Assembly (NCBI RefSeq): GCF_014905555.1
Contig: NZ_BNGS01000010.1
Coordinates: 301,494-365,493, forward strand
Direction: 5' to 3'
DNA from: Streptomyces sp. Y2F8-2
GTDB lineage: Bacteria > Actinomycetota > Actinomycetes > Streptomycetales > Streptomycetaceae
Length of the DNA: 64,000 nt
The notes beneath the pieces are model-generated. The model did not search any database and had not been told where the DNA came from. It saw only the letters and a list, made by a program, of their open reading frames with translations. This document shows positions 16,827-26,191 of the stretch, piece after piece. The position numbers and the translations under genes are program-made. Position 1 is the first letter of the stretch, and each line of letters starts with the position of its first letter.

Positions 16827-17817
16827 GTCCTGCCAGGGCCGCCTCCGGGATGCCCACGGGCTGGAGCAGCCAGCCGAAGTCGCCGAGGCCGCCGGGCGCG
16901 GTGAGTTCGGCGGCGGCTCCGGCGTGCGCGAGGGCGCGTACGTACGCGGTGGGGTCGGTGGAGGCGAGGGTGAGCGGGGGGCGTGCGCCGGTGATCCCGA
17001 GGGCTCGCAGCGAGTCACGCTGGGTCAGCAGGCGTGCCCCCGGCAGGGCGCACGCGTCCAGGGCCACATGCGCCGTGATGTCGCAGGAGCCGTCCGGCAC
17101 GGGAGCGCACTCCCGGCCCGCGCGGAACCCGGTGAGCGTCCCGAACGGCGGCCGGGCCTCCGCCCTGTGCGCGTAGTCGACGGCGACGGCCAGCCCGCGG
17201 TCCACGGTGGCGACCGCGGCGGCCCACGCGCTGTCCCGCGGCGCGCCGATCTCGGCCCTGGCCCCTTCGGCGGACAGCGGCCACCAGCGCTCCAGCCACG
17301 CGGCCTCCGTTCCCGTGACCGGCTCCCCGAGCCGCTCCGTCCCGTCCCGCCGGACCAGGACCAGCCGGGGCACACCGTCGGCGTCCGCCTCCGCGACCTC
17401 GACCGGCACGTTGTCCAGCCACTCGTTCGCGAACAGCAGCCCGGTGATCTTCTCCGGTGGCTCGGCCAGCCACTCGATCCCGGGATCCAGGCCCCGGGGC
17501 CTGCCGGCGACCTCCACGGCGCACGCGCGCGTGCGGGCGGCCACGTCCCCGGGCAGCGCGTCCAGGACTCCGGCGACCAGTTCGCCCCGCCCCGCCGCCA
17601 TGTCCACGAAGGTCAGCTCGGCCGGCCGCCCCAGCGCCTCGTCGACCAGGCACAGCAGCCGGGCCACGGCCACGGCGAACAGCGGCGAGGCGTGCACGGA
17701 CGTGCGGAAGTGCGCGGCGGGTCCCTCGGGCCGCCGGTAGAACCCGTCCGCCCCGTACAGCGCCTCCTCAGCCGCCGCCCGCCATCCCCGCCACTCACCG
17801 CTCAGCCGCTGGTCCAC
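16813..17817 (-). CDS. MidA/NDUFAF7-family SAM-dependent methyltransferase
   Basis: A 334-aa protein of the PF02636 family. The SAM-binding motif I is seen as FVDMAAGRGELVAGVLDAL near residue 70, and LLFANEWLDNVPVEVAEADA near residue 128 is the diagnostic NEhhDnhPv block of this family. The C-terminal half has GSCDITAHVALDA and LLTQRDSLRALG. Mitochondrial NDUFAF7 dimethylates an arginine of NDUFS2. The convergent neighbour here is an NDUFS2/NuoD homologue, so a matching protein-arginine methylation role is a strong inference. The GTG start lies 6 bases after TAGCCT (17829-17824), suggesting a leaderless mRNA. Confidence 0.85.
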   Translation of the reverse strand: MDQRLSGEWRGWRAAAEEALYGADGFYRRPEGPAAHFRTSVHASPLFAVAVARLLCLVDEALGRPAELTFVDMAAGRGELVAGVLDALPGDVAARTRACAVEVAGRPRGLDPGIEWLAEPPEKITGLLFANEWLDNVPVEVAEADADGVPRLVLVRRDGTERLGEPVTGTEAAWLERWWPLSAEGARAEIGAPRDSAWAAAVATVDRGLAVAVDYAHRAEARPPFGTLTGFRAGRECAPVPDGSCDITAHVALDACALPGARLLTQRDSLRALGITGARPPLTLASTDPTAYVRALAHAGAAAELTAPGGLGDFGWLLQPVGIPEAALAGLEGS

Positions 17818-17960
17818 GGGGTCAGGCTAGGCGCATCTTCGCCAGGCATCTCCGACCAAGGGGTGCCGGCAGGTATCCACCTTGCGGAGTACGTGTGTCC
17901 GTCACGGATCGGTCCTCCGGTTGACCCCCGCACCCTGCGCGTTTCCCTACTCTGGGTTAC

Positions 17961-19166
17961 GTGCAGCGCCTCTATGACTTCCTCCGCAGGCATCCCACCT
18001 GGGTCGACAGTTTCTGGGCCGTCGTCCTGTTCGGGCTCTCCTGCGTGAGTCTGACGAATCTCAACGGGGCGCCGGACCACCACGGATCGCTCCCGGTCGG
18101 GCTCGCCGTCTCCGCCGTGCTCTGCCTCGTCGTCGCGCTGCGCCGCCGTATGCCCGAGAAGATGCTGATCGTCGCCGCCGGCATGGGCCTGGCCCAGCTG
18201 GTCCTGGACGAGCAGTCGATGATCGCCGACTTCGCCATGCTGGTGATCATCTACACGGTCGCCGCTCTGGGCGCCCGCTGGGCCTCCCGCGTGGGCCTGA
18301 TCGCCGGCCTGAGCGCGGGCACCCTGGCCACGATCCGCTGGCCGGAGCACCACTCCGGCGCCCTCGGCAACATCGCGATAGCCGTCTTCCAGACCGTGCC
18401 CTTCGCGCTCGCCTGGGTCCTCGGCGACTCCCTGCGCACCCGGCGCGCCTACTTCGCCCAGCTGGAGGAGCGTGCCGCCCGGCTCGAGAAGGAGCGCGAG
18501 GCGCAGGCCAAGGTCGCGGTCGCCGCCGAGCGCGCCCGTATCGCCCGCGAGCTGCACGACGTGGTCGCACACAACGTCTCGGTGATGGTGGTGCAGGCCG
18601 ACGGCGCCGCCTACGTCCTCGACACCGCCCCCGACCAGGCGAAGAAGGCCCTGGAGACGATCTCCACCACCGGCCGTCAGGCGCTCGCCGAGATGCGCCG
18701 TCTGCTCGGCGTGCTGCGCACCGGCGAGCACAAGGAGGAGGGCGAGTACGTCCCGCAGCCCGACGTCGAACAGATCGACGAGCTGGTCGAGCAGTGCCGC
18801 AGCTCGGGCCTGCCCGTCGACTTCAAGGTGGAGGGCACCCCGCGCCCGCTGCCCAGCGGCGTGGAGCTGACCGCGTACCGCATCGTGCAGGAGGCGCTCA
18901 CCAACACCCGCAAGCACGGGGGGCCGGGCGCGGGCGCCAGCGTGCGCCTGGTGTACTTCGACGACGGCCTCGGACTGCTCGTCGAGGACGACGGCAAGGG
19001 CGCCCCGCACGAGCTCTACGAGGAGGGCGGCCTCGACGGCCAGGGCCACGGTCTGATCGGCATGCGGGAGCGCGTCGGCATGGTCGGCGGAACCCTGGAC
19101 GCGGGCCCCCGCCCAGGAGGAGGCTTCCGCATCAGTGCCCTGCTTCCGCTGAAACCGGCCCACTGA
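17961..19166 (+). CDS. Two-component sensor histidine kinase (NarL-partner, HisKA_3 type)
   Basis: A 401-aa membrane kinase. The first 155 residues hold about five to six membrane helices with almost no extracellular loop, so the stimulus is probably sensed in or at the membrane. A coiled segment follows (about 165-190), then the HisKA_3 dimerisation box RIARELHDVVAHNVSVMV with phospho-acceptor His199, and an HATPase domain with YRIVQEALTNTRKHG and GHGLIGMRERV. The GTG start is 7 bases after TACTCT (17948-17953), so the mRNA is likely leaderless. The response regulator follows 48 bases downstream. Confidence 0.92.
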   Translation: MQRLYDFLRRHPTWVDSFWAVVLFGLSCVSLTNLNGAPDHHGSLPVGLAVSAVLCLVVALRRRMPEKMLIVAAGMGLAQLVLDEQSMIADFAMLVIIYTVAALGARWASRVGLIAGLSAGTLATIRWPEHHSGALGNIAIAVFQTVPFALAWVLGDSLRTRRAYFAQLEERAARLEKEREAQAKVAVAAERARIARELHDVVAHNVSVMVVQADGAAYVLDTAPDQAKKALETISTTGRQALAEMRRLLGVLRTGEHKEEGEYVPQPDVEQIDELVEQCRSSGLPVDFKVEGTPRPLPSGVELTAYRIVQEALTNTRKHGGPGAGASVRLVYFDDGLGLLVEDDGKGAPHELYEEGGLDGQGHGLIGMRERVGMVGGTLDAGPRPGGGFRISALLPLKPAH

Positions 19167-19214
19167 CACGTGCCCGCCCCAGCCCGCCCGACACCCGACC
19201 GGAGGACCCCCGCC

Positions 19215-19886
19215 ATGCCGATCCGCGTGATGCTCGTCGACGACCAGGTGCTGCTGCGCACCGGGTTCCGGATGGTGCTGGACGCCCAGCCGGACATGGA
19301 GGTCGTCGCGGAGGCGGGTGACGGCGTGGAGGCCCTTCAGGTGCTGCGTTCGACCGAGGTCGACGTGGTGCTGATGGACGTGCGCATGCCGAAGCTGGAC
19401 GGCGTGGAGGCGACCCGCCGTATCTGTGCGGACCCGAACCCGCCCAAGGTGCTGATCCTCACCACGTTCGACCTCGACGAGTACGCGTTCTCGGGGCTGA
19501 AGGCGGGCGCCTCCGGCTTCATGCTCAAGGACGTGCCGCCCGGCGAACTGCTCGCCGCCATCCGCGCCGTGCACAGCGGCGACGCGGTGGTCGCGCCGTC
19601 CACGACCCGTCGCCTGCTCGACCGGTTCGCACCGATGCTGCCGGGCGGCAGCACCGAGCCACGGCACAAGGAGCTGGACCGGCTCACCGACCGCGAGCGC
19701 GAGGTCATGGTGCTGGTGGCCCAGGGCCTGTCCAACGGCGAGATCGCGGCCCGGCTGGTGCTGTCCGAGGCGACCGTGAAGACCCATGTGGGTCGCATCC
19801 TGACCAAACTGGGGCTCAGGGACCGGGTACAGGTGGTCGTCCTCGCCTACGAGACGGGGCTCGTCCGGGCGGGCGGGCACGGCTGA
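19215..19886 (+). CDS. Two-component response regulator, NarL/FixJ family
   Basis: A 223-aa regulator with an N-terminal receiver domain (VMLVDDQVLLRTGFRMVL; phospho-acceptor Asp55 in VLMDVRMPKLDG) and a C-terminal LuxR-type helix-turn-helix (LTDREREVMVLVAQGLSNGE, then EATVKTHVGRILTKLGLRDR). The ATG at 19215 is chosen because GGAGGA lies at 19201-19206, eight bases upstream; the open frame extends back to a GTG at 19170 without such a site. It is paired with the adjacent kinase. Targets are unknown. Confidence 0.92.
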   Translation: MPIRVMLVDDQVLLRTGFRMVLDAQPDMEVVAEAGDGVEALQVLRSTEVDVVLMDVRMPKLDGVEATRRICADPNPPKVLILTTFDLDEYAFSGLKAGASGFMLKDVPPGELLAAIRAVHSGDAVVAPSTTRRLLDRFAPMLPGGSTEPRHKELDRLTDREREVMVLVAQGLSNGEIAARLVLSEATVKTHVGRILTKLGLRDRVQVVVLAYETGLVRAGGHG

Positions 19887-19926
19887 GCCACCACTGAGCT
19901 GCGGCCGGCCCCGGGCCGGTGCGCGC

Positions 19927-21033
19927 CTACCTGAGGATGCCCTCCAGGAAGTCGCTGCCGAGCCGGGCCACCGCCGTGACGTCCATCTGGTGCAGGACGT
20001 ACCGGCCGCGGCGGCGGGTGGTGATCAGACCGGCCTTCTTCAGGACGCCCAGGTGCCGGGATATCTCGGGGGCGGTCATCCCGTGCGCCTGCGCCAGCTC
20101 GCTCGTCGTGTACGCGCTGCGGGCCAGATGGCGGCAGATGCGCATTCTCACCGGGTGGGACAGGGCGGTCATCCGCAGGGTCAGCTGCTCCAGCGAGGGC
20201 GGCGCCGACAGCTCGGGCGACGCCACCGGGTAGTGCAGCACGGGCTGCCAGCCATGGCGGTGAAGGACCATCAGATGCGGCCAGCCGAGGCTCGTCGGGA
20301 CGAGCAGCAGGCCGCCGTCCCCGGTGGTGGTGCGGCCCTCACCGAGCTTGTCCACGAGGATCCTGGCCTTCGTCTCGTCCAGCGTCACGGCGGGCGAAAC
20401 GGCCGCCAGCGCCTCCGCCAGACCCTTGCGCCGCAGCAGGTCCGTCTTGTGGCGGGCGTCCGCGGCGAGCTGGTGGCGCAGCCGGGACCAGGCGTCGGCG
20501 AAGAACGCCTCGTCGCAGTCCTGGAGGAACTGCCGCAGCCAGGCCCGAGTGCGCGGTGGGTCGGCCAGCAGCCGCTCGGTGAAGCGCAGTTGGCGAGGTC
20601 CTCGCGCGGCGGCCAGCTCCAGGGCGCGCCCCCGTAGCCCGGCGTCCGAGAGCGCCGTCGGGCCGGGCGTGCTGTAGCACGTGGCGCAGGTGAACTCCAG
20701 GGCCGCGTCCACGAACTGCTCGTCGCTGAGCTTGTCCAGCAGGTCCATGTCCTCGGTGAGGGTGGCACCGGGGAGGGCCGCGCGGCCCGGGATGCCCGCG
20801 TAGGGCAGGAACAGGTCCGAGAACGTGGTCCGCCACAGGAAGTCGGCCTCGCACATCCGGTCGGCCAGGTGCGGGTCGAGCCGGGCTGTCACGCCCGTCA
20901 CCCATCCCTGAAGGCCCGGATGGTGCCCCGGCTCGGCCAGTGCGTGCAGCGCCATGCTGAGCTCGGCCAGGGGAGAGGGCACGACGGAAACCCTCTCCGG
21001 CCGCAGCCCGCTGATGTCGATGTCCACGCTCAT
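19927..21033 (-). CDS. ArsR-family regulator with N-terminal DUF5937-type domain
   Basis: A 368-aa transcriptional regulator. The C-terminal 100 residues form a winged helix of ArsR type (RMTALSHPVRMRICRHLARS, YTTSELAQAHGMTAPEISRH, LGVLKKAGLITTRRRGRYVL). The first 250 residues are a long helical domain commonly seen in actinobacterial members (DUF5937) and of unknown ligand. No CXC-type metal site typical of ArsR/SmtB is evident in the HTH. The ATG at 21033 is used, with an alternative five codons upstream. It is followed on the same strand, upstream, by the threonine aldolase-like gene, 54 bases away. Confidence 0.82.
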   Translation of the reverse strand: MSVDIDISGLRPERVSVVPSPLAELSMALHALAEPGHHPGLQGWVTGVTARLDPHLADRMCEADFLWRTTFSDLFLPYAGIPGRAALPGATLTEDMDLLDKLSDEQFVDAALEFTCATCYSTPGPTALSDAGLRGRALELAAARGPRQLRFTERLLADPPRTRAWLRQFLQDCDEAFFADAWSRLRHQLAADARHKTDLLRRKGLAEALAAVSPAVTLDETKARILVDKLGEGRTTTGDGGLLLVPTSLGWPHLMVLHRHGWQPVLHYPVASPELSAPPSLEQLTLRMTALSHPVRMRICRHLARSAYTTSELAQAHGMTAPEISRHLGVLKKAGLITTRRRGRYVLHQMDVTAVARLGSDFLEGILR

Positions 21034-21087
21034 GGCCTCATGGTGCACCCCGCCACTGACAGAGCCGCCCTTGTTTGACGGAGGCCG

Positions 21088-22308
21088 TCAAACGGACGCG
21101 TCGACACCCGGGAGCCGCTCCACGAACTCCACCGCCGCCTTCTTCACGTCGTCCGCCGTCCACTCCAGGGCGGCGGCGCGTACGTAGACCTCGGTGAAGG
21201 CCAGGCCCGGACCGCCGCGGTCCCAGGGGTTGGCGAACAGGAGCGTCCCCGTCTCCTCGCCTTGGCGGACGGCGGCCTGAGCGAGGACGTCCGTGTCGTA
21301 CGGCAGCCAGACCTGGAACTCGTGGGTGTGCGGCGGGTCGGGGTGCACCCGCGCCCACGGCAGTCCCGCCGCCGCGAACCCCTCGCGCAGGGCGGCGGCG
21401 ACCACGCGCGCGTGGCGCACGTACTCCGGCAGCCGGGGCAGTTCCCGCTCCAGTCCCGCCAGGGCCGACAGCACCGTCGGGAACTGCTGGAAGACCGCGC
21501 CGCCGTAGCGGTGCCGCCAGGTTTTCGCCTCGTCGACGAGGGTCCTGGGGCCCGCGAGCGCCGCGCCGCCGTACCCGTCGAGAGATTTGTAGAACGACAC
21601 GTAGACGCTGTCCGCGAGGCCCGCGATCTCCTCCAGCGGACGGTCGAAGTGGACCGTGGTCTCCCATAGGCGCGCGCCGTCGAAGTGCACCACCGCGTCG
21701 CGCTCGTGCGCCGCTTCGACGAGCTCGGTGAGCTCCTCGAAGGAGGGCAGGACGAAACCGGCGTCCCTGAGGGGCAGCTCGAGCATCAGCGCCCCGAAGG
21801 GTTCCTCGAAGTCGCGCACCTCCTCGGCGGTCGGCAGCCGGGGCTCGCTCGTCACGCGCACCGGGCGCAACCCGCTGACCTCGCTGAACGCCTTCCGCTC
21901 GTGCACCTCGGGGTGGGCGAGCGCATGCAGGGCCACCGTCCGGTCGCCGGTGCGGCCGGCCCAGCAGCGCAGCGCCACCTGCTGGGCCATGGTCCCGGTC
22001 GGGAAGAAGGCGGCGGCCTCCTTGCCCAGCAGCCCGGCGACCTTCTCCTCCAGCGCCTCGACGATCCCCGTGCCGTACATGTCCCCGGCCTGGTCCAGGT
22101 CGTGCAGGCCCTCCGCGCCGTCGAGCAGTGCAAGCCGCTCCCGCAGCGTCCCCAGGAACCCCGGCCGCGCCAGCACGCGCCCCGCGCCCCGGTAGGCGGC
22201 GATCCGGCGTTCCCGCAGCCGTCGCCGCAGCTCCTCGGGTGACTCCGCCGTGTCTTCCCCGCCCTCCCGAGCCGGCTCTCCGGCGACCTGTTCAGCCGTT
22301 CGCGCCAT
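21088..22308 (-). CDS. Threonine aldolase-like PLP enzyme (beta-eliminating lyase family)
   Basis: A 406-aa fold-type I pyridoxal-phosphate enzyme. The PLP lysine lies in VSFYKSLDGYGGAAL near residue 235, the aspartate that pairs with the pyridine nitrogen in VVHFDGARLWETT near residue 205, and FFPTGTMAQQVALR near residue 103 forms the phosphate-binding turn. Family members cleave L-threonine or allo-threonine to glycine and acetaldehyde. The ATG at 22308 follows GGAGGGGG on the minus strand. It is upstream of, and probably co-transcribed with, the ArsR-type regulator. Substrate preference is not determinable. Confidence 0.85.
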   Translation of the reverse strand: MARTAEQVAGEPAREGGEDTAESPEELRRRLRERRIAAYRGAGRVLARPGFLGTLRERLALLDGAEGLHDLDQAGDMYGTGIVEALEEKVAGLLGKEAAAFFPTGTMAQQVALRCWAGRTGDRTVALHALAHPEVHERKAFSEVSGLRPVRVTSEPRLPTAEEVRDFEEPFGALMLELPLRDAGFVLPSFEELTELVEAAHERDAVVHFDGARLWETTVHFDRPLEEIAGLADSVYVSFYKSLDGYGGAALAGPRTLVDEAKTWRHRYGGAVFQQFPTVLSALAGLERELPRLPEYVRHARVVAAALREGFAAAGLPWARVHPDPPHTHEFQVWLPYDTDVLAQAAVRQGEETGTLLFANPWDRGGPGLAFTEVYVRAAALEWTADDVKKAAVEFVERLPGVDASV

Positions 22309-22504
22309 GTCCCCCTCCGCCCTCGTCCTCATCCCGGGATCATCCCGCGCGCCCGCCCCCGCGGCACCCCGATTTCCATACCGGCCACCACCTGCGGGAA
22401 CCCACAGCCTGTGGACAACCGGCCGCCTCGCCCCCCAATCGCGTTAACATGACGAGAAATCGTCCGGTACCCAGAGCGGACTGGAACGGGAAGGCCACCG
22501 TCGA

Positions 22505-23437
22505 GTGAGTACAGTCCAGCAGCCAGACCCCAAGGACCGCCCCGCGCGGCTCACCGTGGGCGTGGTCGGAGCCGGCCGGGTCGGCCCCGCGCTCGCCGCG
22601 TCGCTCCAGCTCGCCGGGCACCGCCCGGTCGCCGTCTCCGGGGTCTCGGACGCCTCCAGACGGCGCGCCGAGCAGATGCTCCCGGGCGTGCCGCTGGTGC
22701 CGCCCTCCGAGGTGATGGAGCGCGCCGAACTGGTCCTGCTGACCGTCCCGGACGACACCCTGCCGGGCCTCGTGGAGGGCCTCGCCGAGACGGGGGCCGT
22801 ACGTCCGGGCCAGCTGCTCGTGCACACATCCGGGCGGTACGGCACGCGCGTGCTCGACCCCGCCCTGCGCGCCGGGGCCCTGCCGCTCGCCCTGCACCCC
22901 GCGATGACCTTCACCGGCACGCCCGTGGACGTCCAGCGCCTGGCCGGATGCTCCTTCGGGGTGACCGCGCCGGAGGAGCTGCGGCTGGCCGCCGAGGCCC
23001 TGGTGATCGAGATGGGCGGTGAGCCCGAGTGGGTCGCCGAGGAGATGCGCCCGCTGTACCACGCGGCCCTCGCCCTCGGCGCCAACCACCTGGTCACCCT
23101 GGTCGCCCAGTCCATGGAGCTGCTGCGCGCGGCGGGCGTCGGGGCCCCCGACCGCATGCTCGGCCCGCTGCTCGGCGCCGCCCTGGACAACGCGCTGCGC
23201 TCCGGCGACGCGGCGCTCACCGGCCCCGTCGCGCGCGGAGACGCGGGCACGGTCGCCGCGCACGTCTCGGAGCTGCGCAGGCACGCCCCCCAGACCGTCG
23301 CCGGCTACCTGGCGATGGCCCGCGCCACCGCCGACCGGGCCCTGGCCCACGGACTGCTGAAGCCGGAGCTGGCCGAGGACCTGCTCGGTGTCCTCGCCGA
23401 CGGCACCGACCTGCCCGAGAACGGGGAAGACCGATGA
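22505..23437 (+). CDS. Rossmann-fold and DUF2520 protein, candidate ketopantoate reductase (PanG-like)
   Basis: A 310-aa protein with an N-terminal NAD(P)-binding Rossmann domain (VGVVGAGRVGPALAASLQLA near residue 18) and a C-terminal helical DUF2520 domain (LYHAALALGANHLVTLVAQS near residue 186). The GTG start lacks a strong ribosome binding site. Its stop overlaps the panC start as ATGA, so the two are translationally coupled. The architecture matches the non-orthologous ketopantoate reductase PanG known from Francisella, and the position before panC supports a role in pantothenate synthesis. This function is inference. Confidence 0.8.
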   Translation: MSTVQQPDPKDRPARLTVGVVGAGRVGPALAASLQLAGHRPVAVSGVSDASRRRAEQMLPGVPLVPPSEVMERAELVLLTVPDDTLPGLVEGLAETGAVRPGQLLVHTSGRYGTRVLDPALRAGALPLALHPAMTFTGTPVDVQRLAGCSFGVTAPEELRLAAEALVIEMGGEPEWVAEEMRPLYHAALALGANHLVTLVAQSMELLRAAGVGAPDRMLGPLLGAALDNALRSGDAALTGPVARGDAGTVAAHVSELRRHAPQTVAGYLAMARATADRALAHGLLKPELAEDLLGVLADGTDLPENGEDR

Positions 23438-24474
23438 GCCGCCGCCCCTTCGAACTCGCTCCCACGGTGGACGACCTGCGGTACGTCCAGGACCACCACG
23501 CGGTGCCGGGACGCACCGCCGTCGTGATGACCATGGGCGCTCTGCACGAGGGCCACGCCACCCTGATCCGGGCGGCGCGCAAGCACGTCGGCAGCAAGGG
23601 CCTCGTGATCGTCACCGTCTTCGTGAACCCGCTCCAGTTCGGCGCGGGCGAGGACCTCGACCGCTACCCGCGCACCCTGGACGCCGACCTGAAGGTCGCC
23701 GAGCAGTCCGGCGCGGACGTGGTGTTCGCCCCGTCCGTGGACGAGGTCTACCCGGGCGGCGAGCCCCAGGTGCGGATCTCCGCCGGCCCCATGGGCGAGC
23801 GCCTGGAAGGTGCCTTCCGCCCGGGCCACTTCGACGGCATGCTCACCGTCGTCGCCAAGCTGCTCCACCTCACCCGACCGGACGTGGCCCTGTACGGGCA
23901 GAAGGACGCCCAGCAACTCGCCTTGATCCGCCGGATGGTGCGGGACCTGAACTTCGGCGTGGAGATCGTCGGCGTGCCCACCGTGCGCGAGGAGGACGGG
24001 CTGGCCCTGTCCAGCCGCAACCGCTACCTCTCGCCCCAGGAGCGGCACACCGCGCTCGCCCTGTCCCGTGCCCTGTTCGCGGGCCGCGACCGGCACGCCG
24101 CCCAGGAGGCGCTGCGCGCGCGTGCCCTGGAGGTGCCCGCGACGCACGCGCGTGCCGAGGCCCTGAGCGCCATAGGCGAGTCGCGTGCCGCCGCGGACGC
24201 GCACGCCGTCGCCAAGGCCGCGCCCGGCGGTCCCGCCGCCGTCCGCGCCGCCGCGAAGCTCGTCCTGGACGAGGCCGCCCAGCTGGACCCGCCACTCGTC
24301 CTGGACTACCTGGCACTGGTCGACCCGTCGGACTTCACCGACGTCCCCGACGACTTCACCGGCGAGGCGGTCCTCGCCGTCGCCGCCCGGGTCGGGACGA
24401 CCCGGCTGATCGACAACATCCCGCTCTCCTTCGGAGCACCCGAACCCGTCGACCCTCACGGAGCCGCCTCGTGA
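23434..24474 (+). CDS. panC: Pantothenate synthetase (pantoate-beta-alanine ligase)
   Basis: Joins pantoate and beta-alanine using ATP, giving pantothenate. The HxGH-type motifs are VMTMGALHEGHATLIRAARK (residues about 31-50), and the KMSKS-equivalent region is LALSSRNRYLSPQER; VFVNPLQFGAGEDLDRYPRT and YGQKDAQQLALIRRMVRDL are also conserved. The 346-aa length is longer than the usual 280-300 aa, with an Ala-rich insertion around 240-265. Its ATG overlaps the DUF2520 gene stop and its own stop overlaps the nadB GTG, so it sits in a tightly coupled CoA/NAD operon. Confidence 0.94.
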   Translation: MSRRPFELAPTVDDLRYVQDHHAVPGRTAVVMTMGALHEGHATLIRAARKHVGSKGLVIVTVFVNPLQFGAGEDLDRYPRTLDADLKVAEQSGADVVFAPSVDEVYPGGEPQVRISAGPMGERLEGAFRPGHFDGMLTVVAKLLHLTRPDVALYGQKDAQQLALIRRMVRDLNFGVEIVGVPTVREEDGLALSSRNRYLSPQERHTALALSRALFAGRDRHAAQEALRARALEVPATHARAEALSAIGESRAAADAHAVAKAAPGGPAAVRAAAKLVLDEAAQLDPPLVLDYLALVDPSDFTDVPDDFTGEAVLAVAARVGTTRLIDNIPLSFGAPEPVDPHGAAS

Positions 24475-26186
24475 CCGGCACAGGCATACGACTGCACGCG
24501 CCCGCCCCGGGCTGGTCCATCCCCGCCGACGTCGTGGTGGTCGGTTCCGGCGTGGCCGGTCTCACCGCGGCGCTGCGCTGCGACGCCGCCGGCCTGAACA
24601 CGGTCGTCGTCACCAAGGCGCGCCTCGACGACGGCTCCACCCGCTGGGCGCAGGGCGGCATCGCGGCGGCTCTCGGTGAGGGCGACAGCCCCGAGCAGCA
24701 CCTGGACGACACCCTGGTCGCGGGCGCGGGCCTGTGCGACGAGGAGGCCGTCCGCATCCTCGTCACCGAGGGCCCCGACGCCGTACGGCGGCTGATCTCC
24801 ACCGGCGCGCACTTCGACACCGACGACGAGGGCGGCATCGAGCTCACCCGCGAGGGCGGCCACCACCGCCGCCGCATCGCGCACGCGGGCGGCGACGCGA
24901 CCGGCGCCGAGATCTCCCGGGCGCTGGTGGAGGCGGTACGCGCGCGTGGGCTGCGCACGATCGAGAACGCGCTGGTCCTGGACCTGCTCACGGACGCCGA
25001 CGGCCGTACCGCGGGCGTGACCCTGCACGTCATGGGCGAGGGTCAGCACGACGGCGTGGGCGCCGTGCACGCGCCCGCCGTGGTCCTCGCCACCGGCGGC
25101 ATGGGCCAGGTCTTCTCCGCGACCACCAACCCCTCGGTGTCCACCGGCGACGGCGTGGCGCTCGCCCTGCGCGCCGGCGCCGAGGTCAGTGACCTGGAGT
25201 TCGTGCAGTTCCACCCGACCGTGCTGTTCCTCGGCGCGGACGCGGAGGGGCAGCAGCCCCTGGTCTCCGAGGCGGTCCGCGGCGAGGGCGCCCACCTGGT
25301 GGACGCCGACGGGGTGCGCTTCATGGTCGGTCAGCACGAGCTGGCGGAGCTCGCGCCCCGGGACATCGTCGCCAAGGGCATCATGCGCCGGATGCAGGAG
25401 CAGGACGCCGAGCACATGTTCCTCGACGCCCGCCACTTCGGTGCCGAGATGTGGGAGCACCGCTTCCCGACGATCCTGGCCGCCTGCCGCGCCAACGGCA
25501 TCGACCCGGTCACCGAGCCCGTCCCGGTCGCCCCCGCGGCCCACTACGCCTCCGGGGGCGTGCGCACCGACTCCCACGGCCGGACCACCGTGCCGGGCCT
25601 GTACGCGTGCGGTGAGGTCGCCTGCACGGGCGTCCACGGCGCCAACCGGCTCGCGTCCAACTCCCTCCTGGAGGGCCTGGTCTACGCCGAGCGCATCGCC
25701 GCCGACATCGCCCGGGACCAGACGGAGAACGGCCTCCACGCGCGCGTGCCGGAGCCGGTCCCGTACTCGGAGAAGCCGGCGCACCCGCTGCTCGGCCCCG
25801 AGGCCCGCTTCGCGATCCAGCGGATCATGACGGAGGGCGCGGGCGTGCTGCGCTCCGCCGAATCCCTGGCCAAGGCCGACGACCAGCTCCAGCGGCTGCA
25901 CACCGAGGCCCGCGACGCCCTCCACGAGAACGGCAAGACCGCCGAGCCCGGCGTCGACACCTGGGAGGCCACCAACCTCCTGTGCGTGGCCCGCGTCCTG
26001 GTGGCCGCCGCCCTCCTGCGCGAGGAGACCCGCGGCTGCCACTGGCGCGAGGACCGGGCCGACCGCGACGACGCGAACTGGCGCCGCCACATCGTCGTAC
26101 GGCTGAATCCGGACCGATCGCTGGCCGTGCACACCACGGACACCGCAGACTTCCCCCCGACCTTCCAGCGTCCCCAGGAGCAGTGA
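24471..26186 (+). CDS. nadB: L-aspartate oxidase
   Basis: Oxidises L-aspartate to iminoaspartate for de novo NAD synthesis. The FAD-binding motif VVVGSGVAGLTAALRC lies near residue 22, WAQGGIAAALG near 60, and the active-site and FAD-covalent-family blocks HRRRIAHAGGDATG, ASGGVRTDSHGR and HGANRLASNSLLEG are all present. The 571-aa length is normal. The GTG at 24471 overlaps the panC stop, and its stop lies just before the nadC start. nadA is not in the window and must be encoded elsewhere. Confidence 0.95.
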   Translation: MTGTGIRLHAPAPGWSIPADVVVVGSGVAGLTAALRCDAAGLNTVVVTKARLDDGSTRWAQGGIAAALGEGDSPEQHLDDTLVAGAGLCDEEAVRILVTEGPDAVRRLISTGAHFDTDDEGGIELTREGGHHRRRIAHAGGDATGAEISRALVEAVRARGLRTIENALVLDLLTDADGRTAGVTLHVMGEGQHDGVGAVHAPAVVLATGGMGQVFSATTNPSVSTGDGVALALRAGAEVSDLEFVQFHPTVLFLGADAEGQQPLVSEAVRGEGAHLVDADGVRFMVGQHELAELAPRDIVAKGIMRRMQEQDAEHMFLDARHFGAEMWEHRFPTILAACRANGIDPVTEPVPVAPAAHYASGGVRTDSHGRTTVPGLYACGEVACTGVHGANRLASNSLLEGLVYAERIAADIARDQTENGLHARVPEPVPYSEKPAHPLLGPEARFAIQRIMTEGAGVLRSAESLAKADDQLQRLHTEARDALHENGKTAEPGVDTWEATNLLCVARVLVAAALLREETRGCHWREDRADRDDANWRRHIVVRLNPDRSLAVHTTDTADFPPTFQRPQEQ

Positions 26187-26191
26187 CCGAA

